This document shows positions 15,301 to 25,155 of a DNA stretch of 64,000 nt, in pieces. The notes under the pieces were generated by a model. That model was not told the DNA's origin and made no database searches. It saw nothing but the letters and a program-made list of their open reading frames with translations. This DNA is from Ruminococcaceae bacterium UBA1425 (GTDB taxonomy: Bacteria; Bacillota; Clostridia; Oscillospirales; Acutalibacteraceae). The position numbers were made by a program, and so were the translations under genes. Positions within the stretch are counted from its first letter, which is position 1. Every line of letters starts with the position of its first letter. The stretch spans positions 51,985 to 115,984 of the forward strand of contig DCUB01000018.1 of assembly GCA_002329365.1 (NCBI GenBank). Reading direction: 5' to 3'.

Positions 15301-18294
15301 TTAATCCTCGAAGGAAATGACATTGGAGTAGAGCGTTACCCTCGTTCCGTTGGGATACTCAATCTCGATGTAGCCGCGGGCGAATATCGGCTCGCCCATA
15401 TAAGAATTCTTTGTGACCGCGTAGTTACCCGCAAGCGTGTTGTACTTGGCTGTACCCGTAAGAACACCGGCACCGCCCGGTACGAACGCACCATTGTCCG
15501 CGGCAATCGCCGGGTCAAACGTCAGGACAATACCGTTCTTCTTAACGGTGTATTTCGAGCTTCTTTCTACGTAGAAAGTTACCTGATCGTTCGCTTCGTC
15601 ACGGTAGATGCCCGTTACCGAAATGACGGCATCGGGAATATCCTGAGCGTTGTAGACCGCGGTGTAGCTGTTGTCCTGAACAGCCTTGAATTCAAAGGTG
15701 GGATAGAGGCTGACTATTTCGCCCCTGTCGTTTATCCAGTATGAGAAGTTGCCGGGCGCGGCTGTTATGGAGGCGTCAGCGTAAAGACCGAACTCTTTCT
15801 GCCCTGATGTCGCACCGTCAAAATATGATATTAATACCGAGCCCGAAATGTTGTATTGGGGTACTACAATATAGTTGTCCGAGCCTGACCTTACGGGAAC
15901 GATGGCGTTTTCATACTTGTCGGATACCTCGTCGAAGGCAGATGTCTTAATCGAACCCGCGAAGGGTGATTTGTAAGTGTTAAGGTCCGCGACGGGGATA
16001 ATATAATTGCCGGATCCGTCACTTATCGCGCGGGGCCAGCCGACGAACTCATACCTCGGCATGTAGGGTATGGCGGTTGTAACGTAGACGTAATTATCCA
16101 GTGTGGGATTATAGAACTCAACGCCTTCAATGTCGCCCGTCGTGTTCGCGTATGCTACCTGATAACCAAGAGAAGCGTCGTTGAACACAGCTTCGATTCT
16201 GGTGTTGATGTTGGTTGAAACCGTGCAAACGGGTTCGGTGGAAAGAATTCTGTTGGAGTCGGGGTTTACCCAGTACAGGAACTCGACTTCGGGCGAAGTT
16301 TCAACGGCTGTAAGAGTAATGTCGGTGTTGGGGTAATACGATGCCTCGGTGCCGTTGATTGTTTCGCCGCTGTCGTATTCGCTGGCGTATTCAACCTTTC
16401 CCGTGCCGTTGACTCTGACGTCTGCCTTAACGGGGTTGAACGCCTGGTATTCAACCTCGTAAATGTTGGCGTACATCATTAACCAGCCGTCTTTAACGTA
16501 GGGGTTGAAATAAGTCTCAAGGTTTTCGATAATATCGATTGCCTTGTCTGCATAAATCTCAAGCTGTGCTCTGTTTGTGTCGACGTAGTTTATAAACCAG
16601 TTAATCTGCTCAACCTCGAGAACTTCGGCAATCAGGTCGTTTGCCTGATCAAGATAGCCCACAATGTCCTCTGCCAAGTCGACATAATAGTTGATGTCTC
16701 CGTTGCCAAGCTCTCCGAGCGCGTCTATGATGGTGGAAGCCATTTCGGAATTGAGGTCTGTGACAAGCTTGCTGCCGTAATTGTCGGCAAGCTCGACTAT
16801 GTCAACGATTCTCTCATAGTTGTCATAGAAGAAGAACAGCAGATCCGCGTAATCGTTGAAATCCACCGCTTCAAGGTCTGCCCTGAAAGCCTCGATCTCG
16901 TCAATAAGCTTCGGCTGTCCCGGCTCTATCCCGAAAACATAGGTGCAGATAGCGTAATCATTGTAAACGTAAGAGCTGTCTATTGTTTCCTTAATGCGGT
17001 TGTACATTGTTTCGCCGCCGATGAGATAAAGGTCGATCTGAAGGTTTTTAAACTCTTCGATGTCGCCGAAACTTCTTGGCGGGGATCCGGGAAGCATCTG
17101 TGCCGCAAGAGTATCGATGTCGTTGTACAGGCTTGCGAATACGTCGATGTAATCGTTGTAGGTTTTAATCAAATCTTCGTAACCGTCTTCAAGCCACGGA
17201 CCGATGTCTTCGTAAACGCCCTTTACGGTGCTTACAAGGTTGTTTAATATGGAAATTTCGTTCGCGTCGAGTCCGAGCCAAATGCGGTATCCCACGTCAA
17301 GCGTGTCAACACTGCCGGCAGCCGTCTCGGTAACATCGCTGAACACGGCAATATATTTTTCCATGCCCGCGACCTTCTGGAAACGTTTTTCTGTTGTGCC
17401 GACCTTTACGGTGTCGGGAATCCACTTGTAGGAAAACTCCGGTTCCGCTATAACATTGGAAACGTCCGGATAGGCGATAACAGTGAGATCACCGTTTTCG
17501 AAGGTTGCTTCAACGTTCGGAACGGCATCCTTGACATAGGCAACGGCCCTGTCGCCCAACAAACTGGATAAAAAGCTCTTCTCGTTTGGCTCAAGTGTGA
17601 AGCCTGTAAAAATGTTTTCGATCTTATCCTTTGCGGATACTCTTGATGTCACGGCGCTGTTATAAACAACGTCTGCTTCGCGCTTGATGCCCTTGTCAAC
17701 TCCGATAAACGCGCCGTCGATGACTGTGACATGGGAGCCGGCGGCGTTGTGGAGACCCCATTCAATGCCGATAAGAGCGCTCTTTTCAACAGTGAGGTAT
17801 GCGTTTTTAGCGACATAAACGGCACTGCTTACGGGAACGTAAGAATACGTGTTTGTCGTGGGAATTCTTATCTGCATTCCGTCTACAAACAGACCGTAAA
17901 TTGAAACATTACCCGATCTGATGTCGATTGTGGGCTTTGAGTACGCGCTGTCGGCAACCGTGTTGAGCATTTCCACGGTTGATACCTTTGCGAAGTACGA
18001 ATAGATATGCCCGTTTTTGATCGTGACATTGCTGTTTATAACGGTAATTGCCGACTGACCGTAACTACCGGCGAGGGTATACCCTTGGAGGTCGAGAATA
18101 ATGTTTTTATTCTCGATTACGACTGAGGAATTACCTGTGTGCTTTGCCAATACAACAGTATCACCATCGCCGGCGGCATCTATCAACTGCTGAAGAGTCG
18201 GTTCAGCCGCAAATGCCGTTAATCCGGCACTGACAATTCCGATCATCATGAAAGCCGCCATGATAACCGATAAAATTCTCTTGCTTGTTTTCAT
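15301..18294 (-). CDS. Large secreted protein: parallel beta-helix, helical middle and divergent InlB B-repeat-like modules
   Basis: About 997 residues from ATG 18294 (preferred, with GGAG 9 bases upstream; another ATG lies at 18309). A clear signal peptide (ILSVIMAAFMMIGIVSAG...AFA) directs export. Residues about 30-230 look like a pectin-lyase-type beta-helix (repeated VVIENKNIILDLQGYTL, ITVINSNVTIKNGHI patterns). Residues about 350-640 are mostly acidic helices. Then come at least three modules of the divergent InlB B-repeat type (EFLYWVNPDS, FSYWINDRGEIVS...TAVYN). The last 105 or so residues are homologous to the end of the next secreted protein. There is no LPXTG or membrane anchor, so surface attachment would need another route. 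Possibly adhesin or glycan-binding; the function is unknown. Confidence 0.75.
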   Translation of the reverse strand: MKTSKRILSVIMAAFMMIGIVSAGLTAFAAEPTLQQLIDAAGDGDTVVLAKHTGNSSVVIENKNIILDLQGYTLAGSYGQSAITVINSNVTIKNGHIYSYFAKVSTVEMLNTVADSAYSKPTIDIRSGNVSIYGLFVDGMQIRIPTTNTYSYVPVSSAVYVAKNAYLTVEKSALIGIEWGLHNAAGSHVTVIDGAFIGVDKGIKREADVVYNSAVTSRVSAKDKIENIFTGFTLEPNEKSFLSSLLGDRAVAYVKDAVPNVEATFENGDLTVIAYPDVSNVIAEPEFSYKWIPDTVKVGTTEKRFQKVAGMEKYIAVFSDVTETAAGSVDTLDVGYRIWLGLDANEISILNNLVSTVKGVYEDIGPWLEDGYEDLIKTYNDYIDVFASLYNDIDTLAAQMLPGSPPRSFGDIEEFKNLQIDLYLIGGETMYNRIKETIDSSYVYNDYAICTYVFGIEPGQPKLIDEIEAFRADLEAVDFNDYADLLFFFYDNYERIVDIVELADNYGSKLVTDLNSEMASTIIDALGELGNGDINYYVDLAEDIVGYLDQANDLIAEVLEVEQINWFINYVDTNRAQLEIYADKAIDIIENLETYFNPYVKDGWLMMYANIYEVEYQAFNPVKADVRVNGTGKVEYASEYDSGETINGTEASYYPNTDITLTAVETSPEVEFLYWVNPDSNRILSTEPVCTVSTNINTRIEAVFNDASLGYQVAYANTTGDIEGVEFYNPTLDNYVYVTTAIPYMPRYEFVGWPRAISDGSGNYIIPVADLNTYKSPFAGSIKTSAFDEVSDKYENAIVPVRSGSDNYIVVPQYNISGSVLISYFDGATSGQKEFGLYADASITAAPGNFSYWINDRGEIVSLYPTFEFKAVQDNSYTAVYNAQDIPDAVISVTGIYRDEANDQVTFYVERSSKYTVKKNGIVLTFDPAIAADNGAFVPGGAGVLTGTAKYNTLAGNYAVTKNSYMGEPIFARGYIEIEYPNGTRVTLYSNVISFED

Positions 18295-18403
18295 CCTTTT
18301 CATCTCCATTAAAATAGTTTATAATTATGGAAGCTGCGCCGCCTCCAGAATTATCTGTCAGGGCAACACCGCCTGGATTTTGTTGTACAGTTGTGCCGAT
18401 GCC

Positions 18404-19576
18404 TTAAACCGAAGCTGTTACAGTGTTTCCGTAGAAGACGTACTGCGTTCCCGTCGGGTCCTCACACACGGCGTAGGACCTTGCGTAATAGATGGTGCCG
18501 CTCACCGCCTTTTCCTTTGAAAGAGCATAAGTGCCGCAGGACTCGTTTGAAACGCCCGTGCCTCTTTTAACGGCGGCGCTTTCGCCCATAGTTACCGCGG
18601 ACAGTATAAGCGGCGACGACAACGATGAAGACATAAGAATACCGTGCTGCAAAAGAGTATAGCCTTCGGGGATGCTTCTTTCCGCAAAGAATGTGATTTT
18701 GCGGTGGGCGGCGTCGGTAACGACGTTTGACATCCTCGTTACCGGCTCGGGAGTTACATCTTCGCCGTAAACCGCCGTGAATGTGTCGTTGTAATTTATT
18801 CTGAAGCTGTAATTCCGTTCATAGCTGACAACGGCGCCTTCGCTGTTCTTCCAGCATGAAAACGTTTCGCCCGAGGAGTTCTTTTCGTCGGCCTTGATGC
18901 TGACCGTGTCGTAGTTGTTGTATGTCCCGGCGCCCTCGACATTTTCCGTGTTCGTGAAGCTTACGGTGTAATCAGTTTGATTGAGGGTATAAAGCGGCCT
19001 GACGACAATGATGTCGGTGTTGATTGTAACGTCGGAAATCGAATGATCCCATGAAACAAAGGTGAAGCCGGGAAGAGACATTTCCTGCGGAGGCGTGACG
19101 ACGCTGCCGAGCTTAAAGTCTCCGGACTTTAATATAGAGCCTGCATAATTGAGGTAGGAAACGTAATGATAGCCATCAAGCGGAGTGATAAAGACTGCGT
19201 TTATCTGAGTTTTTGTAACCAGCTTGAATTTAATTGTAGGCTCGTAGGAAACAACCCTATCGGTGTATGCGTTATACCAGTAGAGGAATGTCTGATTCTC
19301 GTATCTCTTTTCGGCTGTGAGGATAACCTCGGTGCCTATCGGTACGGCGGAATTTATATATTTGCTTTGCGCCCGGGAGGTGCGGGTACCGATGGTGTAG
19401 TTTATAAGTCCTCCGCCCTGCGGACTGAAAGTAAGAGAGGTTTTGTCGTTCCCGTCGCCTGTGTTGACAACGCCTGCCGCAAGCGCGGAAAAACCCAATG
19501 CCGCGGATGAGATTATAAGCGCCGCCGATATAAGCACCGCCAGCGTTTTCGTTTTGAGCGAATATTTAACCGACAT
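18404..19576 (-). CDS. Secreted InlB B-repeat-like protein, paralog of the neighbouring large protein
   Basis: 390 residues with a signal peptide (TLAVLISAALIISSAALGFSALA) and a strong GGAGG site before ATG 19576. It consists of three repeat modules (FLYWYNAYTDRVVSYEP, FTFVSWDHSISD, FSCWKNSEGAVVSYE..TAVYG) and the same C-terminal domain as the 15301-18294 product (ITFFAERS, YTLLQHGILM, GTYALSKEK, YYARSYAV, FYGNTVT). It is in effect a short version lacking the beta-helix and helical parts. It has its own promoter. The two genes probably arose by duplication. No anchor or catalytic motif is seen; surface or matrix role by inference. Confidence 0.75.
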   Translation of the reverse strand: MSVKYSLKTKTLAVLISAALIISSAALGFSALAAGVVNTGDGNDKTSLTFSPQGGGLINYTIGTRTSRAQSKYINSAVPIGTEVILTAEKRYENQTFLYWYNAYTDRVVSYEPTIKFKLVTKTQINAVFITPLDGYHYVSYLNYAGSILKSGDFKLGSVVTPPQEMSLPGFTFVSWDHSISDVTINTDIIVVRPLYTLNQTDYTVSFTNTENVEGAGTYNNYDTVSIKADEKNSSGETFSCWKNSEGAVVSYERNYSFRINYNDTFTAVYGEDVTPEPVTRMSNVVTDAAHRKITFFAERSIPEGYTLLQHGILMSSSLSSPLILSAVTMGESAAVKRGTGVSNESCGTYALSKEKAVSGTIYYARSYAVCEDPTGTQYVFYGNTVTASV

Positions 19577-19617
19577 TGCTATTCCTCCGATTTTGAATGC
19601 TACAATTAAACATCTTC

Positions 19618-19646
19618 ATTATAAGTGATTCTTTTGATAAAATCAA
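19618..19646 (-). promoter_or_regulatory. Promoter of the secreted paralog genes
   Basis: Minus strand TTGATT, 17-base spacer, TATAAT, about 40 bases upstream of the GGAGG site of the 18404-19576 gene. Confidence 0.8.
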
Positions 19647-19705
19647 CCTATTTTAAAAAAATATTTCATATTAACCATATTTTCAGAACACGCGTTTTTT
19701 GAAAG

Positions 19706-21667
19706 CTATATGAATTCGGCGACTTTGACCGTGACTCTGCCTTCGTATCCGAACTGCGGCAGAACGGTAAAGCCCTCGCAGCCGCTTATCGTCAGCTCCG
19801 CACAGCCGCTCAAAAACTGAATTCTGAAGCTGACGCGTCCGCCGGAAACGGGGTAGTTCCGCACTTCCACGGCGTTGTCCGCGGTTTTCCACTCGTCGGG
19901 TATTCCCCGTCCTATAATCAGTGTGCGGTCGGTTTTTTCGGAAATCAGCGAATCGAACAGCACCTTTATTGCCACCGACTGGCCCCAGATGTGCTGGCAG
20001 GAGCCGCCGCCGCCCGCCGCGTGGGGGATGTCCCACGGCGAGCTCTCGTCGGGATATCCGATGCCCTCCCACCAGGCGAACGGCCCGCTCTGCGTGTTGT
20101 CGAGCATAAACTGATACGCCTTGATTCCGGCGTCCCTATATCTTTTTCCCCTCAGCGCCGCGCTTCCGTACCCCGCGTTGTAGGAGCTTGAGTAATAACC
20201 GTGGGGGAAGCCGCCGAAGTTATATCTGTTTTCGGTGATGTCCCTTCGCGTTTCAAAGCCGTGAGCGTATGTTTCGTCTATAAGGTCGAGCATGGGACCA
20301 TATTGGGGCGCGCCGAGAATATACGCGTCCCACGCCCAGCGCCCGAACAGGAACATCGACGCCCAGTTTGCGTCCCTCGGGTCTTTTCTCTGCCCCATTC
20401 CGTTCGGCTCAAACATGGAAACGGGTATATAGCTTATCGAATACTTTTCAAGCGTTTCGCTCATAACCCTGTTGCACTCTTTAAGCAGGCTGTCGTACTG
20501 CTCCTTTGCCCACCTTTCCTCGGCCCTTTCATCAAGACGCGAGCAGATGTAAGCGTATGACGCAAGTCCCGTTAAAGCCGACCAGTTATCTATCATCCAG
20601 TAGCCGTTGCTGTCTATTGCCATGGTGCGCTTCATTATTCCGCTTCCGCCGTTTATCCTGTCCTCGGCTATTTTGTGTGTGTTCTCGCGGATTTCACCGA
20701 ACTTTTCCCTTATATATTTCTCGTCGTCCGTCTTGAGAAGATACAGCGCGAATACCCAGCTGTATTTCCACTGAGCGTCCGGGTACTGCACATTTTTCAG
20801 GATATACCTGACATATTCTTTAAAATGCCTGAAGTCGCCTATCGTAATGAGCATAGCGAGTATTCCTATCACGTCGTGGTCGAACACCCTGTCGTAGCCG
20901 TTTTCGCCGACGTGAAGCTCATCGCCGTCCTTGACTATCTGAGTGTAAACATACCCCGCCTTATAGGCGTCTGCAAGCCGCATGTCGGGCAGCTCGCGTA
21001 TTTCCACCAGCGGCTCTACACGCCTTGTCCAGTATTCCTTCATCTCGTTATAGTGCTCGTCGAATCCGCCGAGCGCGGCGATTTTGTCGTTTGCCGGATA
21101 AGGATACAGCCCCCCGTACCTGTCGGCGCCGACAGCGAAATCCAGAACAAGTGTTTCGCCCGGCTCAACGAAGCTCCGCTCTGACTGATTATTTAAAGGT
21201 ATAAGCAGATGCGGCTTTTTCGGCAGTTGAAGCCTGACGCCCGAATCGTTTTTGACGGTCATCCGCGTATAAGCTATAACGAATTTTTTACCGTTTATGT
21301 CTTTTCTGTCGGCGAAATTCTCAATTTTGAAGTGCGCCCCGCGGCTGCAAAACTCGCTGACAAAGCACGGAAGCCAGCCCTCACTGTTGTACCATTTGAT
21401 TTTGCCGTCAATGTCCTCGGGGCAAAAGCCGAACGTAATAAGCGCGCCGCCCCTGTCGCGCAGGAGATAGCTGCCGTCAATAAACGCTATCGGCGCGTCC
21501 TTGTCGCCCTCCGCTCCGAAGCACGCTGTAAGACCGTGGTACTTCTTGCATATAAGGCCCTTTTTAAGAACCGCGCCCTTTTTGAACATTACCTTTGACG
21601 CGGAAGATATTTTGAAAAACGCATTTACGGCCGCGCCGAACGCCTTTTGCCTGTAATCATCTATCAT
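19706..21667 (-). CDS. Six-hairpin ((alpha/alpha)6) glycosidase-like protein
   Basis: A 653-residue cytoplasmic protein (no signal peptide). An N-terminal beta-sandwich (about 1-220) is followed by an (alpha/alpha)6-barrel-like helical region: RVFDHDVIGILAMLITIGDF, QWKYSWVFALYLLKTDD, MAIDSNGYWMIDNWSALTGLASYAY and FAWWEGIGYPDESSPWDIPHAAGGGGSCQHIWGQ. A C-terminal beta domain ends the protein. The pattern is of glycoside hydrolases of the six-hairpin superfamily; I cannot assign a numbered family. Its start overlaps the end of the DapA-family aldolase gene by 4 bases, so the two are translationally coupled, suggesting that a sugar acid released by the hydrolase is split by the aldolase (inference). 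Confidence 0.65.
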   Translation of the reverse strand: MIDDYRQKAFGAAVNAFFKISSASKVMFKKGAVLKKGLICKKYHGLTACFGAEGDKDAPIAFIDGSYLLRDRGGALITFGFCPEDIDGKIKWYNSEGWLPCFVSEFCSRGAHFKIENFADRKDINGKKFVIAYTRMTVKNDSGVRLQLPKKPHLLIPLNNQSERSFVEPGETLVLDFAVGADRYGGLYPYPANDKIAALGGFDEHYNEMKEYWTRRVEPLVEIRELPDMRLADAYKAGYVYTQIVKDGDELHVGENGYDRVFDHDVIGILAMLITIGDFRHFKEYVRYILKNVQYPDAQWKYSWVFALYLLKTDDEKYIREKFGEIRENTHKIAEDRINGGSGIMKRTMAIDSNGYWMIDNWSALTGLASYAYICSRLDERAEERWAKEQYDSLLKECNRVMSETLEKYSISYIPVSMFEPNGMGQRKDPRDANWASMFLFGRWAWDAYILGAPQYGPMLDLIDETYAHGFETRRDITENRYNFGGFPHGYYSSSYNAGYGSAALRGKRYRDAGIKAYQFMLDNTQSGPFAWWEGIGYPDESSPWDIPHAAGGGGSCQHIWGQSVAIKVLFDSLISEKTDRTLIIGRGIPDEWKTADNAVEVRNYPVSGGRVSFRIQFLSGCAELTISGCEGFTVLPQFGYEGRVTVKVAEFI

Positions 21668-22578
21668 AATCCGAAATATTTTATAAATTCTCCTGTAAAA
21701 TTTCTTAGCTGCTGTATCTCAAGCCGTTCGCTCGCGGTCATTTCGTATGCCCTTGAACGTGTTACCACCGTCATCGGTATGCCTTCGAGCGAAAGGTAGT
21801 ATTTCGCGTTTACGGGATAAATCTGACGCTCCGTCATTGACGCGAGCCCGAGGAAGCTCTGCATGATTTCGGCCTTTTGCGGCTCCTTTTCGTAGTTTTC
21901 GCAGAGCCACTTGTAAAGCTCGGGGTGGAAGTTCCCCATAACACCCGAAAAGCCCGCGGCGCCGTCGCGCAGCGACTGAAGCAGCGATGACGAATTCGCG
22001 TTGAAAATCTTAAGCGGAGTGCCCTCGACAGCCTTTATCTTTGCCTTTATTACGTCAGCGTCACAGCATGTGTCCTTGATAAAGGCAAACCTCCCCGTTT
22101 TTGCGAGAGCGCCGAGCGTTTCGGGCGAAAGGAGCCTTTTGTACGGGTAGGGGCACTCGTATATGCCGAACGCCACATCGGGCAGCTTTGAGATTACATA
22201 GCCGACATTGTCAAGGAACACCTCGTCGTCCTCGTCGGGCTTTGCGAATTTGTTGGAGATGAAGACATAGGCGTCGATGCCCGTGTTGATAAAAGCCTTT
22301 GCCTGCTCCGCCTGTTCGTCGAACGTGTCGGCGACATGACCCGACGCTATTACAGTCATGCCCTTCGGCGCGTTCTCCTTAACAAACCTCATAAGCTCAA
22401 GCCTTTCCTCAAAGGAGAGGAAAAACATTTCGCTTGACTGGCAGACGGCGAAAAGCCCGTCGACCTTGCCGGCATACCACTCGAGGAGCTTTTGCACGGC
22501 GTTGTAATCTATTGTCTTATCTTCCTTGAACGGCGTTATCATCGTGGGGTAAACACCGTTCGGTATCGTCCTTACCAT
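21664..22578 (-). CDS. DapA/NanA family aldolase (dihydrodipicolinate synthase superfamily)
   Basis: A 304-residue class I aldolase-fold enzyme. It has GVYPTMITPFKED at the N-terminus, the tyrosine region GIYECPYPYKRLLS and the Schiff-base lysine in FAFIKDTCCD. The GxxGE-type binding motif of true DapA is replaced by CQSSEMFFLS, and the conserved GxTGE is missing. It is therefore more likely a keto-acid lyase (N-acetylneuraminate or 2-keto-3-deoxy sugar acid type) than lysine biosynthesis DapA. It is the first gene of a two-gene unit with the six-hairpin glycosidase. The exact substrate cannot be read from the sequence. Confidence 0.8.
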   Translation of the reverse strand: MVRTIPNGVYPTMITPFKEDKTIDYNAVQKLLEWYAGKVDGLFAVCQSSEMFFLSFEERLELMRFVKENAPKGMTVIASGHVADTFDEQAEQAKAFINTGIDAYVFISNKFAKPDEDDEVFLDNVGYVISKLPDVAFGIYECPYPYKRLLSPETLGALAKTGRFAFIKDTCCDADVIKAKIKAVEGTPLKIFNANSSSLLQSLRDGAAGFSGVMGNFHPELYKWLCENYEKEPQKAEIMQSFLGLASMTERQIYPVNAKYYLSLEGIPMTVVTRSRAYEMTASERLEIQQLRNFTGEFIKYFGL

Positions 22579-22628
22579 TCTATCACAACCCTTTCGGATA
22601 AATTGACGTCAGTTATCTGTTAAAGCGC

Positions 22629-24071
22629 TTACTCTATCGGTATGAGCCGGCGGTTTTCGGGGTCGTTTTGCAAAAACTGCGGATATTTAGCATTTGTGAA
22701 TACAGTGTAATCCTCCTCGCCTTCATAGAACCACCTGTAGAAGTCCCTTATGCCTTCGTGCAGCACACAATGGAGCATATCCTTTACGAACCATGTGTTT
22801 TCGGGCAGGATGCATGTCGACGCGTCAATTATGTTGTCGGCCGAAACGTGGTTGTGGCCGTCGTTCACCTTCTGGACGTATCCCTCGCCAAGCGTTTCGC
22901 CGAGCAGAGCTACAGTAGCGCCGGCGGACGCGTATTTCGTATCGACAGTCGCGTCGCTGCTGTTTTTATAAGACTCGACAAGCGGTGTGCGCTGCATGTT
23001 GTAAGACGCCAGAATAAGCACGCGAACGCCGTCCTCCTTGGCGGAGGAGAAAATCTCCGCAAGGCTTTGCTGGACGCCGTAGTGATATTCGTCGAGCCTT
23101 TCTATCAGCGAAGCGTTTTTGACGGGGTCGAGTACCTCAGCCTTTGTCTGCTCGTACAAGTCGTCCGTAACAAAGGCCCATATACCCGGCATTTTGCCGA
23201 GTACGGGCATAAGGAATTCGTCGTAAACCCTGTCGATAAGCTTCGGAACAAGCCTGTTTACGACGTCGGCAAGCCCCCCGAGCACACCCGTTTTGTCAAG
23301 CAGCCATATAAGCGCCTTCAGGCTCTTTTCGACAAAGTCGTTATTGAGCTCGGGCAGAGCCTGAACCGCGTAGCGGACAACGGCGTCCTTGTCGACAACC
23401 ACCTTTTTTGTCAGCAGCTCGCCCGCAACCTGTGTGCCGAGTATCGGACTGCACTGGAATACAATAGAGTCGACGTTGCCGTGACCGTATTGTTTAAGGT
23501 ATGCCGTGGCAATTGTTCCCCCCATTGACGAAGCCCTTATGTTCACCTTTTCGTGGCCGGTGATTTCCTTGACGCGCTCGATGTACGCGTTCAGCTTATC
23601 GGCCGTTACAAGCGGGTCCGTTCTGAAGTCGTAGCCGAAGTAATAGTCGCTGTTTACACCGTGTGTGCCGTCTGTCGGCAGCCCGGACTCCAATGCCGTG
23701 ACGTTCGGCTTTGAGTCACCGTTGTCGTCCATCGCCATGTCGCCGAGCATGTCGTTAAGGGCGGGAATGAGCGCGTCGCAGAACCCGTCGTAATCGCGCG
23801 TTATTATCAGGCGCAAAACGGCGGGCAGAAGCTTTGTGACAATATCCGTAACGGAGTCGGTACCCGGACGGAAGATAAGCTTTTCGTTCTCCGTGCCGTA
23901 GTTGCTGTAAATCTTCGCGCTGCCAAGCCCGGCTACATAGACCATGGGTGAAAAGCCGCAGTCGCAGGCTGCCGAGCACGCGTTTTCGGCTTTCCCGGCG
24001 CCGTATACGGGAACCGCAAGGCAGGAAAACAAAATCACGGCGGACATTACGACAGCAGTTAAGCGTTTCAT
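22629..24071 (-). CDS. Secreted alpha/beta hydrolase (lipase/acyltransferase-like)
   Basis: About 480 residues from the ATG at 24071 (AAGGGG site upstream; the longer frame begins at a TTG inside that region). A signal peptide (LTAVVMSAVILFSCLAVPVYGAG) is followed by a Cys-rich start. The nucleophile elbow is RASSMGGTIA (A-S-S-M-G, an AxSxG variant of GxSxG), preceded by YYFGYDFRTDPL, like the W/YDWR segment of lecithin:cholesterol acyltransferase-type lipases. A likely catalytic His lies in DGHNHVSADNI. It would act outside the cell on an ester or lipid; substrate unknown. Next in order is the nucleoside hydrolase gene, 22 bases away. Confidence 0.7.
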   Translation of the reverse strand: MKRLTAVVMSAVILFSCLAVPVYGAGKAENACSAACDCGFSPMVYVAGLGSAKIYSNYGTENEKLIFRPGTDSVTDIVTKLLPAVLRLIITRDYDGFCDALIPALNDMLGDMAMDDNGDSKPNVTALESGLPTDGTHGVNSDYYFGYDFRTDPLVTADKLNAYIERVKEITGHEKVNIRASSMGGTIATAYLKQYGHGNVDSIVFQCSPILGTQVAGELLTKKVVVDKDAVVRYAVQALPELNNDFVEKSLKALIWLLDKTGVLGGLADVVNRLVPKLIDRVYDEFLMPVLGKMPGIWAFVTDDLYEQTKAEVLDPVKNASLIERLDEYHYGVQQSLAEIFSSAKEDGVRVLILASYNMQRTPLVESYKNSSDATVDTKYASAGATVALLGETLGEGYVQKVNDGHNHVSADNIIDASTCILPENTWFVKDMLHCVLHEGIRDFYRWFYEGEEDYTVFTNAKYPQFLQNDPENRRLIPIE

Positions 24072-24093
24072 TCTTTGCAACCCCTTACGTTAT

Positions 24094-25032
24094 TTATTTC
24101 AAGAGAAGCTCCATCAGCCGCTTTTTGAAAAGAGCGGCGTTGATTCCTGTAATAACCTCGGCGTTTTTTGCCTTGTCTTTATAAAGCCCGCCGTCCTGCC
24201 TGTGTATGATTACCTGACCGTAGTCAGGTTCCTCACGCGTGCGGCAGTAGCAGAAGACCGGCGTGCTGCCCGTGACAATATCGTCCCAGAGCGCGACGCT
24301 CATCGCGACGGCGTCGGGCAGGGTGGCTATGCAGCCCCTTCCCTTTTCCATATTGGAGGTTTTTTGCCTTTGGAGGCATTTACCGAAAAACCTCTGCTTT
24401 TCACCCATAGTCAAAAGCCTGTCTATCTCCGGGCTTTTGAGCACGGCGTCGCCGAAGCAAAGGTCACAGCCTATAATAGTCAGCGGAATTCCGCTGTTTA
24501 ACAGCACGTCGTAGCTCTCGGCGTCGACGTAAACGTTGAATTCGGCAACGGGCGTAACGTTGCCCGGTCCGAAGCCGGCAGTACCCATGGAGTATATATG
24601 CCGAAGACGCCTCATCGTATCGGTGTCCTTAAGTATCGCGAGCGCAATAGTTGTGGCGGGGCCGAGCATGACAAGCTCTATTTCGTTTTCGGGATAAGCT
24701 TTGAGCGTTTCAAGGATATAGTCAACCGCGTGCTTTTCCTCGGACTTCCCTGACGGATTTATAAGGTTCATGTCGCCCATGCCATCGTTTCCGTGAAAGT
24801 CCTCCGCCGAAAAAGCCGGACGGTAAAGCGGCTTTGACGCGCCGCGATAGACGGGCGTGTTCTTTTTGCAGATTTCGGCAGTCATCAGGGCGTTGCGTGT
24901 CGCCTTTTCAAGGGGGACGTTGCCGCTGACTGTTGTTAAGCCGAGAACCTCGACGCTTTCCGATTCAAGCGCCATCATAATCGCGTAGGCGTCGTCGCTG
25001 CCCGTGTCGGTGTCGATAATGAACTTCCTCAT
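24094..25032 (-). CDS. Inosine/uridine-preferring nucleoside hydrolase family protein
   Basis: A 312-residue cytoplasmic enzyme of the IunH/RihA fold that hydrolyses the N-glycosidic bond of ribonucleosides. The N-terminal calcium-binding motif is DTDTGSDDAYAI (family consensus DxDxxxDD). Also visible are GPATTIALAI and EFNVYVDAESYDVLL, the second metal and ribose-binding block (N and D residues), and a C-terminal GCIATLPDAVAMSVALW. The length is normal. RBS AGAGTG precedes ATG 25032. It may feed purine or pyrimidine salvage from nucleic acid or glycan-associated sources; base preference cannot be told. Confidence 0.88.
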   Translation of the reverse strand: MRKFIIDTDTGSDDAYAIMMALESESVEVLGLTTVSGNVPLEKATRNALMTAEICKKNTPVYRGASKPLYRPAFSAEDFHGNDGMGDMNLINPSGKSEEKHAVDYILETLKAYPENEIELVMLGPATTIALAILKDTDTMRRLRHIYSMGTAGFGPGNVTPVAEFNVYVDAESYDVLLNSGIPLTIIGCDLCFGDAVLKSPEIDRLLTMGEKQRFFGKCLQRQKTSNMEKGRGCIATLPDAVAMSVALWDDIVTGSTPVFCYCRTREEPDYGQVIIHRQDGGLYKDKAKNAEVITGINAALFKKRLMELLLK

Positions 25033-25155
25033 TTTATCACTCTTTTTGCAAAAAAAATTTACTAATTTGAACTATACGGCGATTTATTGTCGGAACCTCC
25101 AATTTATTGTTGTATTGATAACGAAATTTTAGCATTATTTCTAATTAGTCATTTT

